Assembly: GCA_001247695.2 (NCBI GenBank)
Contig: LGRX02027868.1
Coordinates: 1-64,000 of the forward strand
DNA length: 64,000 nt
DNA from: Cymbomonas tetramitiformis
Lineage: Eukaryota > Chlorophyta > Pyramimonadophyceae > Pyramimonadales > Pyramimonadaceae
Direction: 5' to 3'
Shown: piece by piece, positions 48,374 to 60,500 of the stretch
Layout of the letters: each line of letters opens with the position of its first letter
Numbering within the stretch: position 1 is the first letter of the stretch
Notes under the pieces: generated by a model
Seen by the model: the letters and a program-made list of their open reading frames with translations, nothing else
What the model was told of the DNA's origin: nothing
Database searches by the model: none
Position numbers and translations under genes: made by a program

Positions 48374-48582
48374 TCGTTCCGTTTATTAAATACGCATTTT
48401 TACCGAGATGACCGAGACGATGCTATTTCCGCGATTTAACCTGCTGAAATTTTTGGGGGTCAACGTAGGGGACCCTTCATCGTCGATTAAATCGGCAAAT
48501 TTTGATATGAGGGAATATGAGGGAATATGAGAGATTAACATAAAATTACTTATCTTTATATATATATTTATTTATATAAAAA

Positions 48583-48713
48583 GTAAGGGGTAGTAGGGTA
48601 ATGGGTTGTTTAGAAAAGTATTTCAAAGGAAGAAAAGTATTTTTGTAAAAAAACTTATAGCATTTTAATTTTTTTTTTAGAAATGCCCATTACCCTACTA
48701 CCCGGTACCCTAT
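48583..48713. repeat. inverted-repeat module, right outer copy
   Basis: ggtagtagggtaatgggttg ... aatgcccattaccctactac. It mirrors 20143-20266. Confidence 0.85.
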
Positions 48714-48989
48714 TTTATTAAATACGCATTTGAACTAAATTACGATTTCTGACGTAATTCTCACGTAATTTCTCGAACCCAAACCCTAAACCCAGAACCT
48801 AAACCCTAAACCTACTGAAATTTGGGGGGGTCGACGAGGGGACCCCCACCGGCGATGAAATCGGCAAAATTTAATTTTTGTGACCCCTAGACACCCCCAC
48901 AGACCCCCCGATGACAGGGCTGTCATAATTTCAAATCGGATAGCCAAAGTTAGTCAATGATAGCCAATGATAGCCAAACTATAGAGTAC

Positions 48990-50290
48990 AGTAGGGGTGC
49001 CCAACTAAAGCTGAGCCGTCCAATATTTTCAGATCGTGAACATCGGAAGGTCCGAAGAGATTTCTGGGGAGCGACGAAGGAATATATCATATTTTGATCT
49101 CTAGCATGTCGGCTTTTTGATATGGACTGTCGGATTCGGGAAATTACCCGTGTTAAAAATGAACGGACCGTTTTAAGTTGTGCAGCTCTACAGTACAGTA
49201 CAGTACCGTCTGCGTCTATACGTCTCTACGTCTCTACAGTGCAGTGTCACAGTACACCGTGACACTCGACTGTCACAGTCTCAAGTCTGTAGAAGACGAA
49301 CTCGGGGAACTGCAACTACAACTGCACTCGCAAGTCATAGTCATCACAACCGAACGTCATCGTCACAACTCATTGTCATACTCGATACTGTACTGATGCT
49401 CGATACTCATACTGCCCGTGCCCGTGCCCCCGCCCGGTGTCACACGTGACACGGTCATGCGCGAGCTTTGTGACACAGTTGACAAGATACGATGGCCTCG
49501 CGTCGGCCTCCGCCGCGCGCTCCGGACAACAGCAACATCTGAAATCGAAAAAGTCTGAAACGTGAGAGTCTCTGTCGTGTGTCTGTCTGAAAATCCAAAA
49601 AAGAAATCACTTCCGCTCGGAAGAAAAAAAAACATGTCGATGTCGCGAAAAAAAAACGCGACATGTCGCTCGCTCCGCTGTCGGATGTCGCTGTCGCTAC
49701 AGTTAGTACAGTACTGTAGAGCTTTCTGCTTTCCTGCTTTCCTAACGTAAGCTGCTTTGTAATAACAGCAACATGCAACAAGCATGCAACCCCGTACCCC
49801 CTCCCTGTCCCTCGCCTGCATACCATTATAAACGATAGAAGGGGGTGAGTTCTGCTTAGCAAGACCATCGCGTCCGGATATATCACAGCAGCATTGTTCT
49901 CTTCTGAAGTATGTCAAGAATGAATTCGAGAGCATAAATTTTCACCAGTTACGTTTGATAGTGTAAGGGGCTCGTCCCTTATTAGACGCTGGGCTGTCAG
50001 CTGTGATTTGAACACTTTTCAGATCAATGCCATTGGTTATCAAACTTCTCGCAAGAGGAGCAGTTGAAAGACTCGTTTCACGTGCACGAACTCCGTGGAT
50101 CAGATCTGGCAAAGTATGGTAGCATTCGTCAAAATATAGCTGTTTTCCTTCTCTACTTTATACCATAGCGATGTTATACTGCGACAATAATTACTGTTAC
50201 TACCGCTAAGTTCAAGGCTAGCAACAAGATCGAACTTCAACGACACAGCAGACATAATTCGCCACGGTCAATCGTGTTGCACAAGCGGTG
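48990..50290. other. right flank of the PLV, upstream of the glycosyltransferase gene
   Basis: Contains acagtacagtacagtacc microrepeats (49190-49210) like those left of 18540, and a tgtcg/cgaca-rich patch (49630-49700) reminiscent of the Harbinger-like element at 18.5-19.8 kb but without its termini. No gene supported. Confidence 0.45.
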
Positions 50291-53200
50291 ATGCAAGGTG
50301 ATGGGGAAGCCAGCTTTCCGAAACGTCGAGAGTCTCCAACTTCAACTGCCTCCCGCGCTGGATCAGCACGTCATCCGCGAACCGTGCCGCGAAACGTCGG
50401 GGACATAGCTTTACCGCCCCGCGTATTGTACATAATCTTGTCCATACCGATCTTGCTCGCTGTGTTCACCGTCGTGATACAGGTACGTAGCGCCACCATG
50501 TCTGCGGCCCAACTGGCCCCTCAAATTCATTTATTTTAGCCAAGCGTTTGCAGTTCCCCGGATACCTAATGTATCAAATAATTCTGGACTCCAGTTTTGC
50601 GAGGAGTATCGCAGCAACCCTTTCAACGGCTTAAACGCGTACTCCATCCAACCCGAAGAGGAGCACTTTTCGTCAAGGTGAAGAAGGGGGGGGGCTTCTT
50701 GACTCTTTTGCCAGAGAATCGCCTTGTTGTGCTAATCAACGATACGCGCCGCCCTGTCCACTCGTTTCACTCAGGCTTATTCGTGTGTTTCAGCCCTCCT
50801 GTATTGAACCATCCTCGGGGCTTGGGAACAAACGGGGAGTGAGACTGCGGCGCGGCGCGCAGAGGTGGCACTCAACAAGTTGTTCTCGACTATAGCCAGC
50901 GACAACCAGTCACTCCCCTTGAAAACAGCTGGCCGGAGGCCGGGGGGAGGCCAGCGGTAGGAGCTGGGGCAAACTCCAGCCAAAAGCCGAAGGTGCCCAA
51001 ACACCCTGCTCACTGCCACTGACTTTCGCCGGTGTGCGCCTGCATCTCTGAAGGTGCCCACACGCCCTGCTCATATACATTGACGCCCTGTTGGTGCACG
51101 CCTGCCGCTTGGAAGGAGCCCGGAAGCCTTGCTCACTGCCGCTGACCCCCCCCCATGTGCTCCTGCCGCTGGATGGGGTACCGTACAGCTGGCAATTGCC
51201 ACCACCACTGGGGATGGCCTCAATGTTATTCTTCCGTGGCTTGCATATCACCGGTGCGCAGCGCTGTCCCTCGAGCCACGCGCGAGGTGCAGTGTGTAGG
51301 GAGCGCGTTCGAAAGCTCGAAGCATACCGAATAGATCTCTGCACCCAAAAACTGTTTTTCTTGCGCTCCGACGGTTGCCGCGTCAAGTAAAGCGCCAAAA
51401 GAACTTTAGTAATAGTTTGGATCGGTCTTCAAGACTGGGGACAGAAATGCATATTTCATGCTGCATGTTATACGGAGGTTCATAAGTCTTCATTGGAGGT
51501 GAAGCAAAAGCACATTTTCTCGAGACTTTACGATCCCGTCCTGTCCGCTGCAACATACAACACAGTTCCCCTAAGAGAAGTACGATGCGCTGACCATATT
51601 GCATCGATCGATCGGCCGGTCTCTGAGAGCCATGCACTTGTCAGCGGTGCAAACCATACATGAGGTGCGCCGAAGCTCTGATAGTTGCGTCCCCCGCCGC
51701 ACTCCTGGAGCCATGTGCTGGTGATCGGCTGTCGGGTGGGGGAGGGACCGGAATGTGTGACGGTGTCGTCTCCGCAGGATGATCGGTATTGAGGTGCGTT
51801 CAGCTTCTCTGCTTGAGCTCGCACACGTGGCATGTCGCCTGCGTTGGGAACGCCAATGCCTCGCTGGGATCAAGCGAACGGCTGCACATGCTGGACCTTG
51901 ATTGTTGACCGCTTGTGGTGATGAAGTTTGGCCGCTGAATGGCACAACTGCTGTGAGGCCTGAGCCTCTTGCAACCCGCATCCCTGCTGTGGGGCCTGAG
52001 CCTCTTGCAACCGCATCCCTGCTGTGGGGCCTGAGCCTCTTGCAACCGCATCCCTGCTGTGAGGCCTGAGCCTCTTGCAACCGCATCCCTGCTGTGAGGC
52101 CTGAGCCTCTTGCAACCGCATCCCTGCTGTGAGGCCTGAGCCTCTTGCAACCGCATCCCTGCTGTGGGTATGAATGCGCCGACATCTGAAGCGCGCACTT
52201 GTGGGACACTGAAGGCGATGGCGTTGTCCGGTTGGCTGCCCGGAGGTGACGGGCTGCAGAGGTTCTTTCTCTTTGTGGAACGCTTTGCAGCCTCTGACGA
52301 GGTGGCCGCGGTTCTGCGGCGGCAGCCGGTGCGCTTGCGGAGCACCTTTCGAGCTTTCATCTCGTCAGCTGAGCCTGCCCCAGGCCTGCGCCTTGGCCGC
52401 ATCCCGTCCGCGCCATCACTGGGCACCTCAGTCGCGCCTCCTCCGAGCCGCTCTCCTGCCCGCTCCCTCCCTGGCCATTCACCACGACACTCTGTCACGC
52501 CCATCCGTCATGCCACCTCCGTCTGTGACAGTCCATCACCCTCCGCAGTTACATCCCTGTTGCGCTTCTCTATCTCATCTGCCCATACTCCTCCCAGGTG
52601 TCACATCCAGGCTCACCACATGCCTCCACACCAGACACAACCCAAACACGCTCCTGCTGCTCCCACATGGTCAGGGGTGGCACAACGCATGGATCATCCA
52701 AGGCGGCTTTTTTAACCGCTTTTCCCCTTCCAATGTATTATTCACGTGCATTTTGGCGTGGCATACATCTTTCTGCTGGCAGCCGCCTCTCCCCTTGGCT
52801 TCGGCCGCTCCGAGGCCCCACAGCAACACCAGGCGTGTCCAGTCAACGGCCCGACCACCCCTCGTTCCACGCCTGCCGCAGAAGACTTGCCGATGGATCA
52901 GTACGCCAGAGGTCCCCAGGGAGCCGGGAGGCAGTGGTGTGGCCTGGGCCAGTTTACGGCTTGAGATGAAGAGACTCGGGGCCGGGCTGCAGGGGGTGAT
53001 GGTGTTCACCCCTGGGGACGATCTGGACACGCGGCGCTCCAACAGCAGAATATGGAATGAGACCTGGTTGTCGTCATTCTTCAACCGGCCGTGCAACTAC
53101 GCCCTCTTCGTGCGGCAGAACCTCAACTTGGAGGTAGCCCCGCCATCGACGCCGGCATCTCCCCCCGCCGCACCCTTCCCGCGGATCTAGGCATTAGAGA

Positions 53201-56200
53201 CTGTGTATTGCTCTGCTCTTGGGCATAGCCGCCAGCATGCAAAAGGTAACGTGTGGGCCAAGGGGGGGCCTGGAGGCGCGGCGCGGGCCAAGGGGGTGCA
53301 GGGAGGCGCGGTGCGGGCCCAAGGCGGCGGCCAAGGGGAGCCCGGGCGCGGCGCGAGGCCAAGAGGGGAGGTGCCGGGCGGCCCGGAGGCGCGGTGCGGG
53401 CCAAGGGGGCGGAGCGCGGCGCGGAGCCAAGGGGCGGGAGGCGCGGTGCGGGCCAAGGGGGCCCGGAGGCGCTCATGCGGGTCACTCCTCGAGGGGGCCT
53501 CTGCCTCTGAGGTGCCGACACCCCGGAGATGAAGGCCACGGCAGCTTGCTTAGATGACATGTTGTAGATATCGGACGGAGGCGGCTTGAATGAATTCACC
53601 TGCTCACCGTTAGATTACATGTCGCAGATTTCAGACGGAGTCAGCTGAATGAATTCACCTGCCCACCGTTAGATTACATGTTGCAGATATCGGACGGAGG
53701 CAGCTGAATGAATTCACCTGCCAACTGTTAGATGTCATGTTGCAGTGGAGGTGTTACAACCTGGTGGATGTTGCAGAGGGCGTGGCGGCGGTGTTGGAGT
53801 ATGAAGGATGCATTTGCGGAGGGAGCGGCGGTGTTAAAGGGCGGAGTATGGTTTTGCGGAGGGGGCGGCGGTGTTGAGTATGCAGGATGCATTTACGGAG
53901 AGGGCGGTGTTAAAGGGTGGAGGATGGTTTTGTGGAGGGGGTGGCGGTGTCGGAGTGTGAAGGACGTTTTTGCGGAGGCGGCGGCGGTGTTCAGATTTCC
54001 ATTGCGGAGTCCCGGAAGGCGGGCATGAATTGGATCATGCACGTGGACACGGACGAGCTGCTGTATCCCGGCGGCACGAAGCAGTACTCCCTGCAGGAGC
54101 TCTTTGGGGGCATCTCCTCACAGGTGAGCTCTTTGGGGGATCGGGGGGGAAATACAGGTGTGGCGGGTGGTGAGAATAGGGGAACAGGTGTGGCGAGGGT
54201 GGTGAGAATAGGGGAACAGGTGTGGCGAGGCGGTGAGAATAGGGGAACAGGTGTGGCGAGGGTGGTGAGAATAGGGGAACAGGTGTGGCGAGGGCGGTGA
54301 GAATAGGGGAACAGTTGTGGCGAGGGCGGATAGTTTAGGGCCGCTTGACTCGCGCTTCGCATGGAGCGCGCCTTTCCATGATTCCCCGTGAATCTCGTCA
54401 GTGGGTTTGCTCATTCGGCCTTGAAGCTCGGCTCACATCGAGGTGGTCAGGCCAGGTTGACCTCGCACGAGGAAGTGCAAGAGATGCGATGGCAGTGTTC
54501 TGGTGGTCACCTGGCCAGGTGGACACAGTGGTATTCCCAAATTACGAGGCGCTGGCGGAGGTTGGGGATGCCACCGATCCCTTTATCGAGGTCACACTAT
54601 TTAAGCGGAACTTTGACCACGTGGTGAAGGAGACCTACTTCCAAAACTACCGTGACGTCACCCGAGGCAATCCGAATTACTTCCTCACGTATGGCAACGG
54701 CAAGGTGCCTGCTACCTCCCATGCATACACACGTGGCGGCGGCGAGGCGCCTGCTACCTTCTCCCATGCATACACACGTGGCGGCGGTGAGGCGCCTGCT
54801 ACCTCCTCCCATGCATACACACGTGGCGGCGGCGAGGCGCCTGCTACCTCCTCCCATGCATACACACGTGGCGGCGGCGAGGCGCCTGCTACCTCCTCCC
54901 GTGCATACACATGTGGCAATTGTGAGGTGCTATCTGGCAGTGGAAGGCTAAGGCGGTGGCAAGATGCGCGCTGAGGCCCTCCTTGCATGCACATATGAAC
55001 TAAGAGGACATTTCACCTTTTGGCGAGGCCATATCTTCCCCTGGCGAGGCCATATCTTCCTCCTGGCGAGGCCGTATCTTTCGCTTAGCGATGCCATATC
55101 TTCCTCTCAACGAGACTATATCTTGTTCTTGGGGAAGTGATAACTTCCTCTTGACGGGGTGATATGTTCCTCTTGTCGGGATCATATCTTCTTCCTGGGC
55201 AAAGCTATATCTTTCGCTTAGCAACGCCACATCTTCCTCCTGGCAAGGCCATATCTTCCGTTATAGCAACACCATATCTTCCTCCTGGCGAGGCCATATC
55301 TTCCATTATAGCAACGCCATATCTTCCTCCTGGAGGCCATATCTTCCTCCTGGCGAGGCCATATCTTCCATTATAGCAACGCTATCTTCCTCCTGGCGAG
55401 GCCATATCTTCCTCCTGGCGAGCCATATCTTCCTCCTGGCGAGGCCATATCTTTCGCTTAGCGATGCCATATCTTCCTCTCAACGAGACTATATCTTGTT
55501 CTTGGGGAAGTGATATCTTCCTCTTGACGGGGTGATATGTTCCTCTTGTCGGGATCATATCTTCTTCCTGGGCAAAGCTATATCTTTCGCTTAGCAACGC
55601 CACATCTTCCTCCTGGCGAGGCCATATCTTCCATTATAGCAACGCCATATCTTCCTCCTGGCGAGGCCATATCTTCCGTTATAGCAACACCATATCTTCC
55701 TCCTGGCGAGGCCATATCTTCCATTATAGCAACACCATATCTTCCTCCTGGCGAGGCCATATCTTCCTCCTGCGAGGCCATATAGCAACACCAAATATTC
55801 CTCCTGGCGAGGCCAGATCTTCCATTATAGCAACACCATATCTTCCTCCTGGCGAGGCCATATCTTCCTCCTGGCGAGGCCATATCTTCCGTTATAGCAA
55901 CACCAAATATTCCTCCTGGCGAGGCCATATCTTCCATTATAGCAATGCCATATCTTCCTCTTGGCGAGGCCATATCTTCCTCCTGGCGAGGCCATATCTT
56001 CCATTGTAGCAACGCCATATCTTCCTCCTGGCAAGGCCATATCTTCCTCCTGGCGAGGCCATGTCTTCCTCCTGGCAAGGCCATATCTTCCATTATAGCA
56101 ACGCCATATCTTCCTCCTGGCGGGGCCATATCTTCCTCCTGGCGTGGCCATATCCCCTGGTGGCGAGGTCATGCTCCCTCACAGCAAGGCCATAACCTTA

Positions 56201-57318
56201 CCCCTATCCTGTCCTCAGTTGTGTCCGCTATGCCCATTTGTCTCGGGTCGCCCCTAAGAGCCGATGCTCTGCGTCCACTCGCGCGTGGGGTCTCCCATCA
56301 TGCGCGAGGGGGTGGAGGTGGATGGGTGTGGATGAGGGCGGGGGTGGAGGGCAGCAGTCCGCAGCGCGCATCAGCGATGGTCTCCCATCATGCGCGAGGG
56401 TGGAGGTGGATGGGTGTGGATGAGGGCGGGGGATGGAGGGAGCAGTCCGCAGCGCGCATCAGCGATGGTCTCCCATCATGCGGGAGTGGAGGTGGATGGG
56501 TGTGATGAGGGGGGGTGGAGGAGCAGTCCGCAGCGAGCATCAGCGATGGTCTCCATCATGCGAGGGGTGGAGGTGGATGGGTTGGATGAGGGCGGGGGGT
56601 GGAGGGAGCAGTCCGCAGCGCGCATCAGCGATGGTCTCCGACCAAACGGTGCACACCGGTTCCACTCATATGTGGCTGCCCCTCGAGAGATGAAGATGTC
56701 GGAGGCTGCGGTGCTGCACTACACCTACAACCGATTTTCAGACGTGGTGGATCGTAAGCACCGTTGCGACTGCAAGGTGTGCCAACCGCCCCCACTGATT
56801 CCGCTCCCTGCTCGCCTTGGCCTGGCGCACCTTTGTCCCACAGCAAGGGCCCTCAGCTCCTTCCAGAGGCTCCTTCAGAGCCTTCGGTGTGTCTCTCCAG
56901 GACGCCCCGGCTGGCGCATGCCTGTCCACTTAAAACGGATCACGGGCCATTTTGGGGTGTCGGCTGGATTGCAGCCAACCGACAATGAGCTGAAAAAGTG
57001 CTTTATTCTAGAATTTGACCGCGAAGCTGCGAAAGCCGCCACCAACATTGTTGACGATGCGGAGCTCCACAAATGGTCAGTACCCGTGCAAGGCCCGATC
57101 ACTGCCGCGTGCCAACTCCGATGCAAGTCTCAGGCACAGAGTAGACGACAGCAGCCCCGGCGCGGTATGGTATGGCATCATATCATTCGGGGAGGTGGCG
57201 ATTGAGGGCATGCGTAAATGCACTACGCAGGTACGAGGATCGTGCGGTTTGGTTGGACAAAGCTATGGTGACGAGATTTTTGGCGAACGGGCTTTTCACG
57301 AGAATCTACACTCCGCAG
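50291..57318 (+). CDS. type II membrane glycosyltransferase-like protein, multi-exon
   Basis: Exon 50291-50482 encodes a basic N-terminus and one membrane span ([20 protein letters not shown]), typical of a Golgi type II enzyme. After unresolved exons, six join in frame: 52993-53133 ([32 protein letters not shown]), 53995-54123 ([17 protein letters not shown]), 54519-54704 ([26 protein letters not shown]), 56612-56776 ([29 protein letters not shown]), 56975-57075 ([12 protein letters not shown]) and 57231-57318. HVDTDELL holds the DxD-like metal site of GT-A enzymes. The layout resembles plant and algal proteins of the GT92/DUF23 or Glyco_tranf_2_4 type; which one is unclear. 3' exons after 57318 (possibly NNHGIWILRYDL near 57475-57537) are unsure. 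Every large intron holds a minisatellite. Confidence 0.78.
51948..52160. repeat. 35-bp minisatellite, six copies
   Basis: ctgctgtgaggcctgagcct followed by cttgcaaccgcatcc, repeated at 35-bp steps with g/a variation. Lies in an early intron or unresolved part of the glycosyltransferase-like gene. Minus-strand frames here (51571-52209) are repeat artefacts. Confidence 0.9.
53250..53480. repeat. GC-rich ggcgcggcgcgggccaaggg repeats
   Basis: Irregular 25-35-bp units, intronic, between exons ending 53133 and starting 53995. Six overlapping frames arise from it, none credible. Confidence 0.8.
53545..53990. repeat. ~61-bp repeats followed by gcggaggg-rich repeats
   Basis: Three or four units of gatatcggacggaggcagct + gaatgaattcacctgc (53560-53740), then irregular gcggagggggcggcggtgtt units up to the next acceptor at 53994. 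Confidence 0.8.
54124..54320. repeat. ~31-bp intronic repeats starting at a splice donor
   Basis: About six units of ggtgagaataggggaacagg + tgtggcgagg directly after the donor at 54123/54124. Each unit carries a copy of the gtgag donor. Confidence 0.85.
54705..54935. repeat. ~44-bp intronic repeats starting at a splice donor
   Basis: Five units of cctgctacctcctcccatgc + atacacacgtggcggcggcgaggcg, beginning at the donor 54704/54705. The first unit reads through in frame, so minus- and plus-strand frames are inflated. Confidence 0.85.
55010..56170. repeat. 1.16-kb ccatatcttcctcctggcga satellite
   Basis: Alternating 22-23-bp units (ccatatcttcctcctggcga; ccatatcttccattatagca). A larger block of about 180 bp (ttcgcttagcgatgcc ... 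aagctatatctttc) is duplicated at about 55076 and 55450. Intronic. Confidence 0.9.
56270..56645. repeat. ~88-bp minisatellite overlapping a splice acceptor
   Basis: Four to five units each containing gcagtccgcagcgcgcatca + gcgatggtctccc and gatgggtgtggatgagggcg. The last copy's gcag|tccgcagcg is the acceptor and first codons of the exon 56612-56776, so the acceptor plus about 30 bp of coding sequence has been copied upstream several times. Confidence 0.85.
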
Positions 57319-57319
57319 G

Positions 57320-57432
57320 TACTTTATTCATGCAGCCCAAACATGTGTGCTGTGTCAACTTATTCATGCAGCCCAAACATGTGTGCTGTGTCAACTTATT
57401 CATGCAGCCCAAACATGTGTGCGGTGTCAACG
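57320..57432. repeat. 36-bp repeats, three copies
   Basis: ttattcatgcagcccaaaca + tgtgtgctgtgtcaac. Each copy has a cag acceptor-like site. It immediately follows the donor at 57318/57319. Confidence 0.85.
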
Positions 57433-57599
57433 TTCCTCTTCTACGCGCTCTGTATCCCGCTGCATATGCAGCCCAACAATCACGGCATCTGGATTCTGCG
57501 CTATGATTTGCGAGACATGGCGAGGGGGTGGCAGGTAGTAATGGCGGCACTGAAGTCATCAGGGTCAGCTCTGTCTCATAAGTCTGATCACCTGCGATC

Positions 57600-60500
57600 T
57601 ACACCCTCACATGCTCAGCAGAGGCCCATAAGCATTGTGCTTGACAACAAAACGAGAGTTGCCCAGAATATCACGCGTGACCGGCATGAGATTACTTCAT
57701 GACACTCTGTGGGAGATAGCAATGATCTTTGTAGCAGAGAATAAACCTACATGTGAACGTTGTCCCTGAAGACTTCATTGAGATTTGCACACACTTTCAT
57801 AAGCGCATGTGTTCAATATATATATATATATATATATATATCCACATTCTCATTGGATTGTAGAACTAGTCAGCCCTGAAATATTAATATAAAGAGATAT
57901 TTCATTCGCGTATTCAACTACTTTTTGCATAAGTGTGACATCTTGGCCTCGCTCCCAAAACAAAATCTTCAGAAATGGACGAGCTTATCGGGCTTTCTGT
58001 CACTTCCATCTATGGATAAGAAATTCTGCTCACTAAACCGCCACAAATTTGTACATGCATTTCTACCAAACATCCTTTCTTTGAAACATCCTGGTCCGCT
58101 GTATGTATGAAATGTAAATATATGTGTAGAAGTGTAGAAGTGTGCGTAAATTATGACCTACCAGAAATCGGGCGTAGAGTGGACGAGACCGCCCGAATCC
58201 ATCGCCAGCGGATGTGGGCATGCGACCTGGGTTCCAGAGAATACGTGATAATGTGCGAGGTGGTCCACGTTGTCTCGTCATGCAAACGGGCAGACGCATA
58301 TAGGGAGAGTGGGGACAAATATAGGGACACTGTGGCAGGAACGCAGGTATATGCGGGGTGTCAGATCAGCATCGGCTTATTAGTCACGGATTGGAGGGAG
58401 ATCGCAGATATCAACGTGGCATTCTCAAGACGAATTTTACTAATACAATACAATTTCAAAATATCGAAGATGTATGTCACGACTACAGGTTGCTAGCCTA
58501 GCCTTCCAGGGAAAAAACATGAAAGATGACCTATGTCATTAGGAAAACTTTTTTTTCTTCATAAAACAAAAATGTCGGGGATATTTAAGAGGTCCCACGC
58601 ATGCAAACTTTTCTTCTAAAATTATTATTTTTCGTCATGAACATTGTGTTATATTGAATCCGGGACTTTTTCTCCGGCCAATCGAAAAAATCGCAGATAT
58701 TAGTACTCTGGTCGGGGACGGCAGTTTTAAGAATCTCCCCTCCTCCCATCCCATCTCCGACCCCCCCTCCTCTCCGCCCCCCACTGCCCCACCACCGCCC
58801 TCTACTCTGCGAAATCCCCTCTCTTCTCTCCCCCCGTTCAGACAGTATTTTTTCCGACTGAAACATATTTTTAAATGCCTAGGGAAAATAAAATGTCGAA
58901 GGTTGCGCCGTCTTTGTATTTTCCCGCCTTCCGTGTTTTATGTCGGATGGATGCCGGTTGTAGAACACACTCTGTAACAATTAATGCCACGTAGATGATA
59001 TGCGCACGTGGAAACGGTCGAGTCATGTTTTCTAACAATCGAGGCACATATAGGGACACATACAAGGACATGAGTCGAAGTGTATCTATCTCACTATGTT
59101 ATTAGTGAGGTAAATATGCATAAATCAATACTGTATGTGTGAGCGGATTCGTACAGGTTGATTCCTGGAATAGATAATCAGAAGTGGTAAGATATTACCA
59201 TGACCAAATCCTAAACCCGGAACGAATCGGTCAGCCACTTGGCTCGTGTGGTGACTACGTACGTAGCAGACACCGACAATCAATTCATTGTAAACAGACT
59301 TAGGCAATCAGTCAAGGGTCAGCACAGGACTCCCGGTCAGGGCTACATAGGCAGAAGCCAGCACTGCGTGCTTGCAATATTCGTGGCTCCGGTTAAGTGC
59401 TTGACGGTGGATGGATGTGCAGATTCATAGGAGAGTTGAAACAACTGTGTGGAATTTGCTTGCTCGATTTAAGGGTGGTGTCCGCATGACTGGTAACCTG
59501 GAAATCGAAGCTGAGACGGTGACTGCAGATACACAGTCACGGTGTTACTTCCAGCGCCTTCTTCTAATCCCACCGCATGGGATGAACAAATTTTCGGATC
59601 CAATTCAACCGACCGCCTGTGCAGTTCAGACCCCTCAGCACGGGAGAAGCTGCTTTTATCCAACCGATTGACGCACCGCCTGTGCAGTTCGCACATCGCC
59701 ACACAAAACTGCTTTTGTCCAGTTTCGAACCCATCTGCAGGCGCGGATCACGGAACAAACTGCCGTCATTTAACGTACCCATCATGCTCATGCAAAAGTT
59801 CAACAGCAGATAACGGTTCGAAGGAATCTAAAACGGGGTTTCCCAGAAAGACAAGGTTTCTCTTGGTTTTCCGGGTTCAAGTTTAGCGGCAGGAAACGTG
59901 TCTATGGACTTACAAAACAAGCCCAGATCGTAGCACTGCCATCTTGTCTGAAGGCATAGGAACTCTTCCATAATTCGGCACTAAGGCAACCCATTATAAT
60001 CTTGGATTGTTTTGTCTTGCATTTCCGATAGTTAACGATGAAGTTGAAAAAAATAGGTCTGAGGTGTACCCTCGACGAGAGGAGAGAAGATCGCTGAGCC
60101 CACCTGAATTGATCGCCACTCAGGTGCAGCCGCCGACAGAAAGAAGAGAGAACATTCAAGCTAGAAAGTGTACCTTGAGCTTCGATCCCGGAGTGCAAGC
60201 TAAGAACCAAGTCTGGCAGGCTGTCTCAAATCATTACTTGTGTAAAGTGAAGACCTTTTCTTTGAATATTGTTGCCATCACGCGAGAATGAACGTGAACA
60301 TTCAGTTGACCAAGGCGACGCTAGGGGCTCCAAGTCGGTGCCGAGTCACCGAAGCCCAAAGGTCATTTTCTATGAAAGCGCAAAGAGTTAGCAACGTTCA
60401 CATCCATGTGCTTGGACGCGCACTTGCATCTTCTTGAGGAAGGTTAGTTTGAAATACCGTTACAAGGTTTATTATCTTGGCCTAGGTTGAGTAGGCTTCT

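Larger units (their letters stand above)
19843..48989. mobile_element. integrated Polinton-like virus (PLV), 29.1 kb
   Basis: Long inverted repeats (19843-20705 and 48149-48989) bound an AT-rich block. It encodes the PLV hallmark set: tyrosine recombinase, packaging ATPase, penton-like minor capsid protein, double-jelly-roll-type major capsid protein and a TVpol-superfamily 3 helicase fusion, plus accessory enzymes. The set is typical of PLVs of algae. The core genes are uninterrupted and closely packed on both strands without introns. The target duplication is ambiguous because gtac occurs at both termini (19843-19846 and 48986-48989). The left arm is enlarged by about 8 kb of repeats and host-like DNA. 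No maturation protease or retroviral-type integrase was recognised. Confidence 0.95.
48149..48989. repeat. right terminal inverted repeat of the PLV
   Basis: 841 bp, reverse-complementary to 19843-20705. It is about 22 bp shorter, apparently because it has one fewer copy of the ~20-bp TTTAGGG-containing unit (48775-48812). It ends gccaaactatagagtac. Confidence 0.95.

Noticed and set aside
51571..52504. Long minus-strand frames with repeating AGMRLQEAQ peptides
   Set aside because: They are translations of the 35-bp minisatellite inside a plus-strand gene.
53123..53599. Pro/Ala/Arg-rich minus-strand frame
   Set aside because: Produced by the GC-rich intronic repeat.
55164..56172. Many repetitive frames on both strands
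   Set aside because: All derive from the ccatatcttcctcctggcga satellite.
60320..60350. ccaagtcggtgccgagtcac resembling a tracrRNA tail
   Set aside because: Short chance similarity with no repeats or cas genes; not a CRISPR component.
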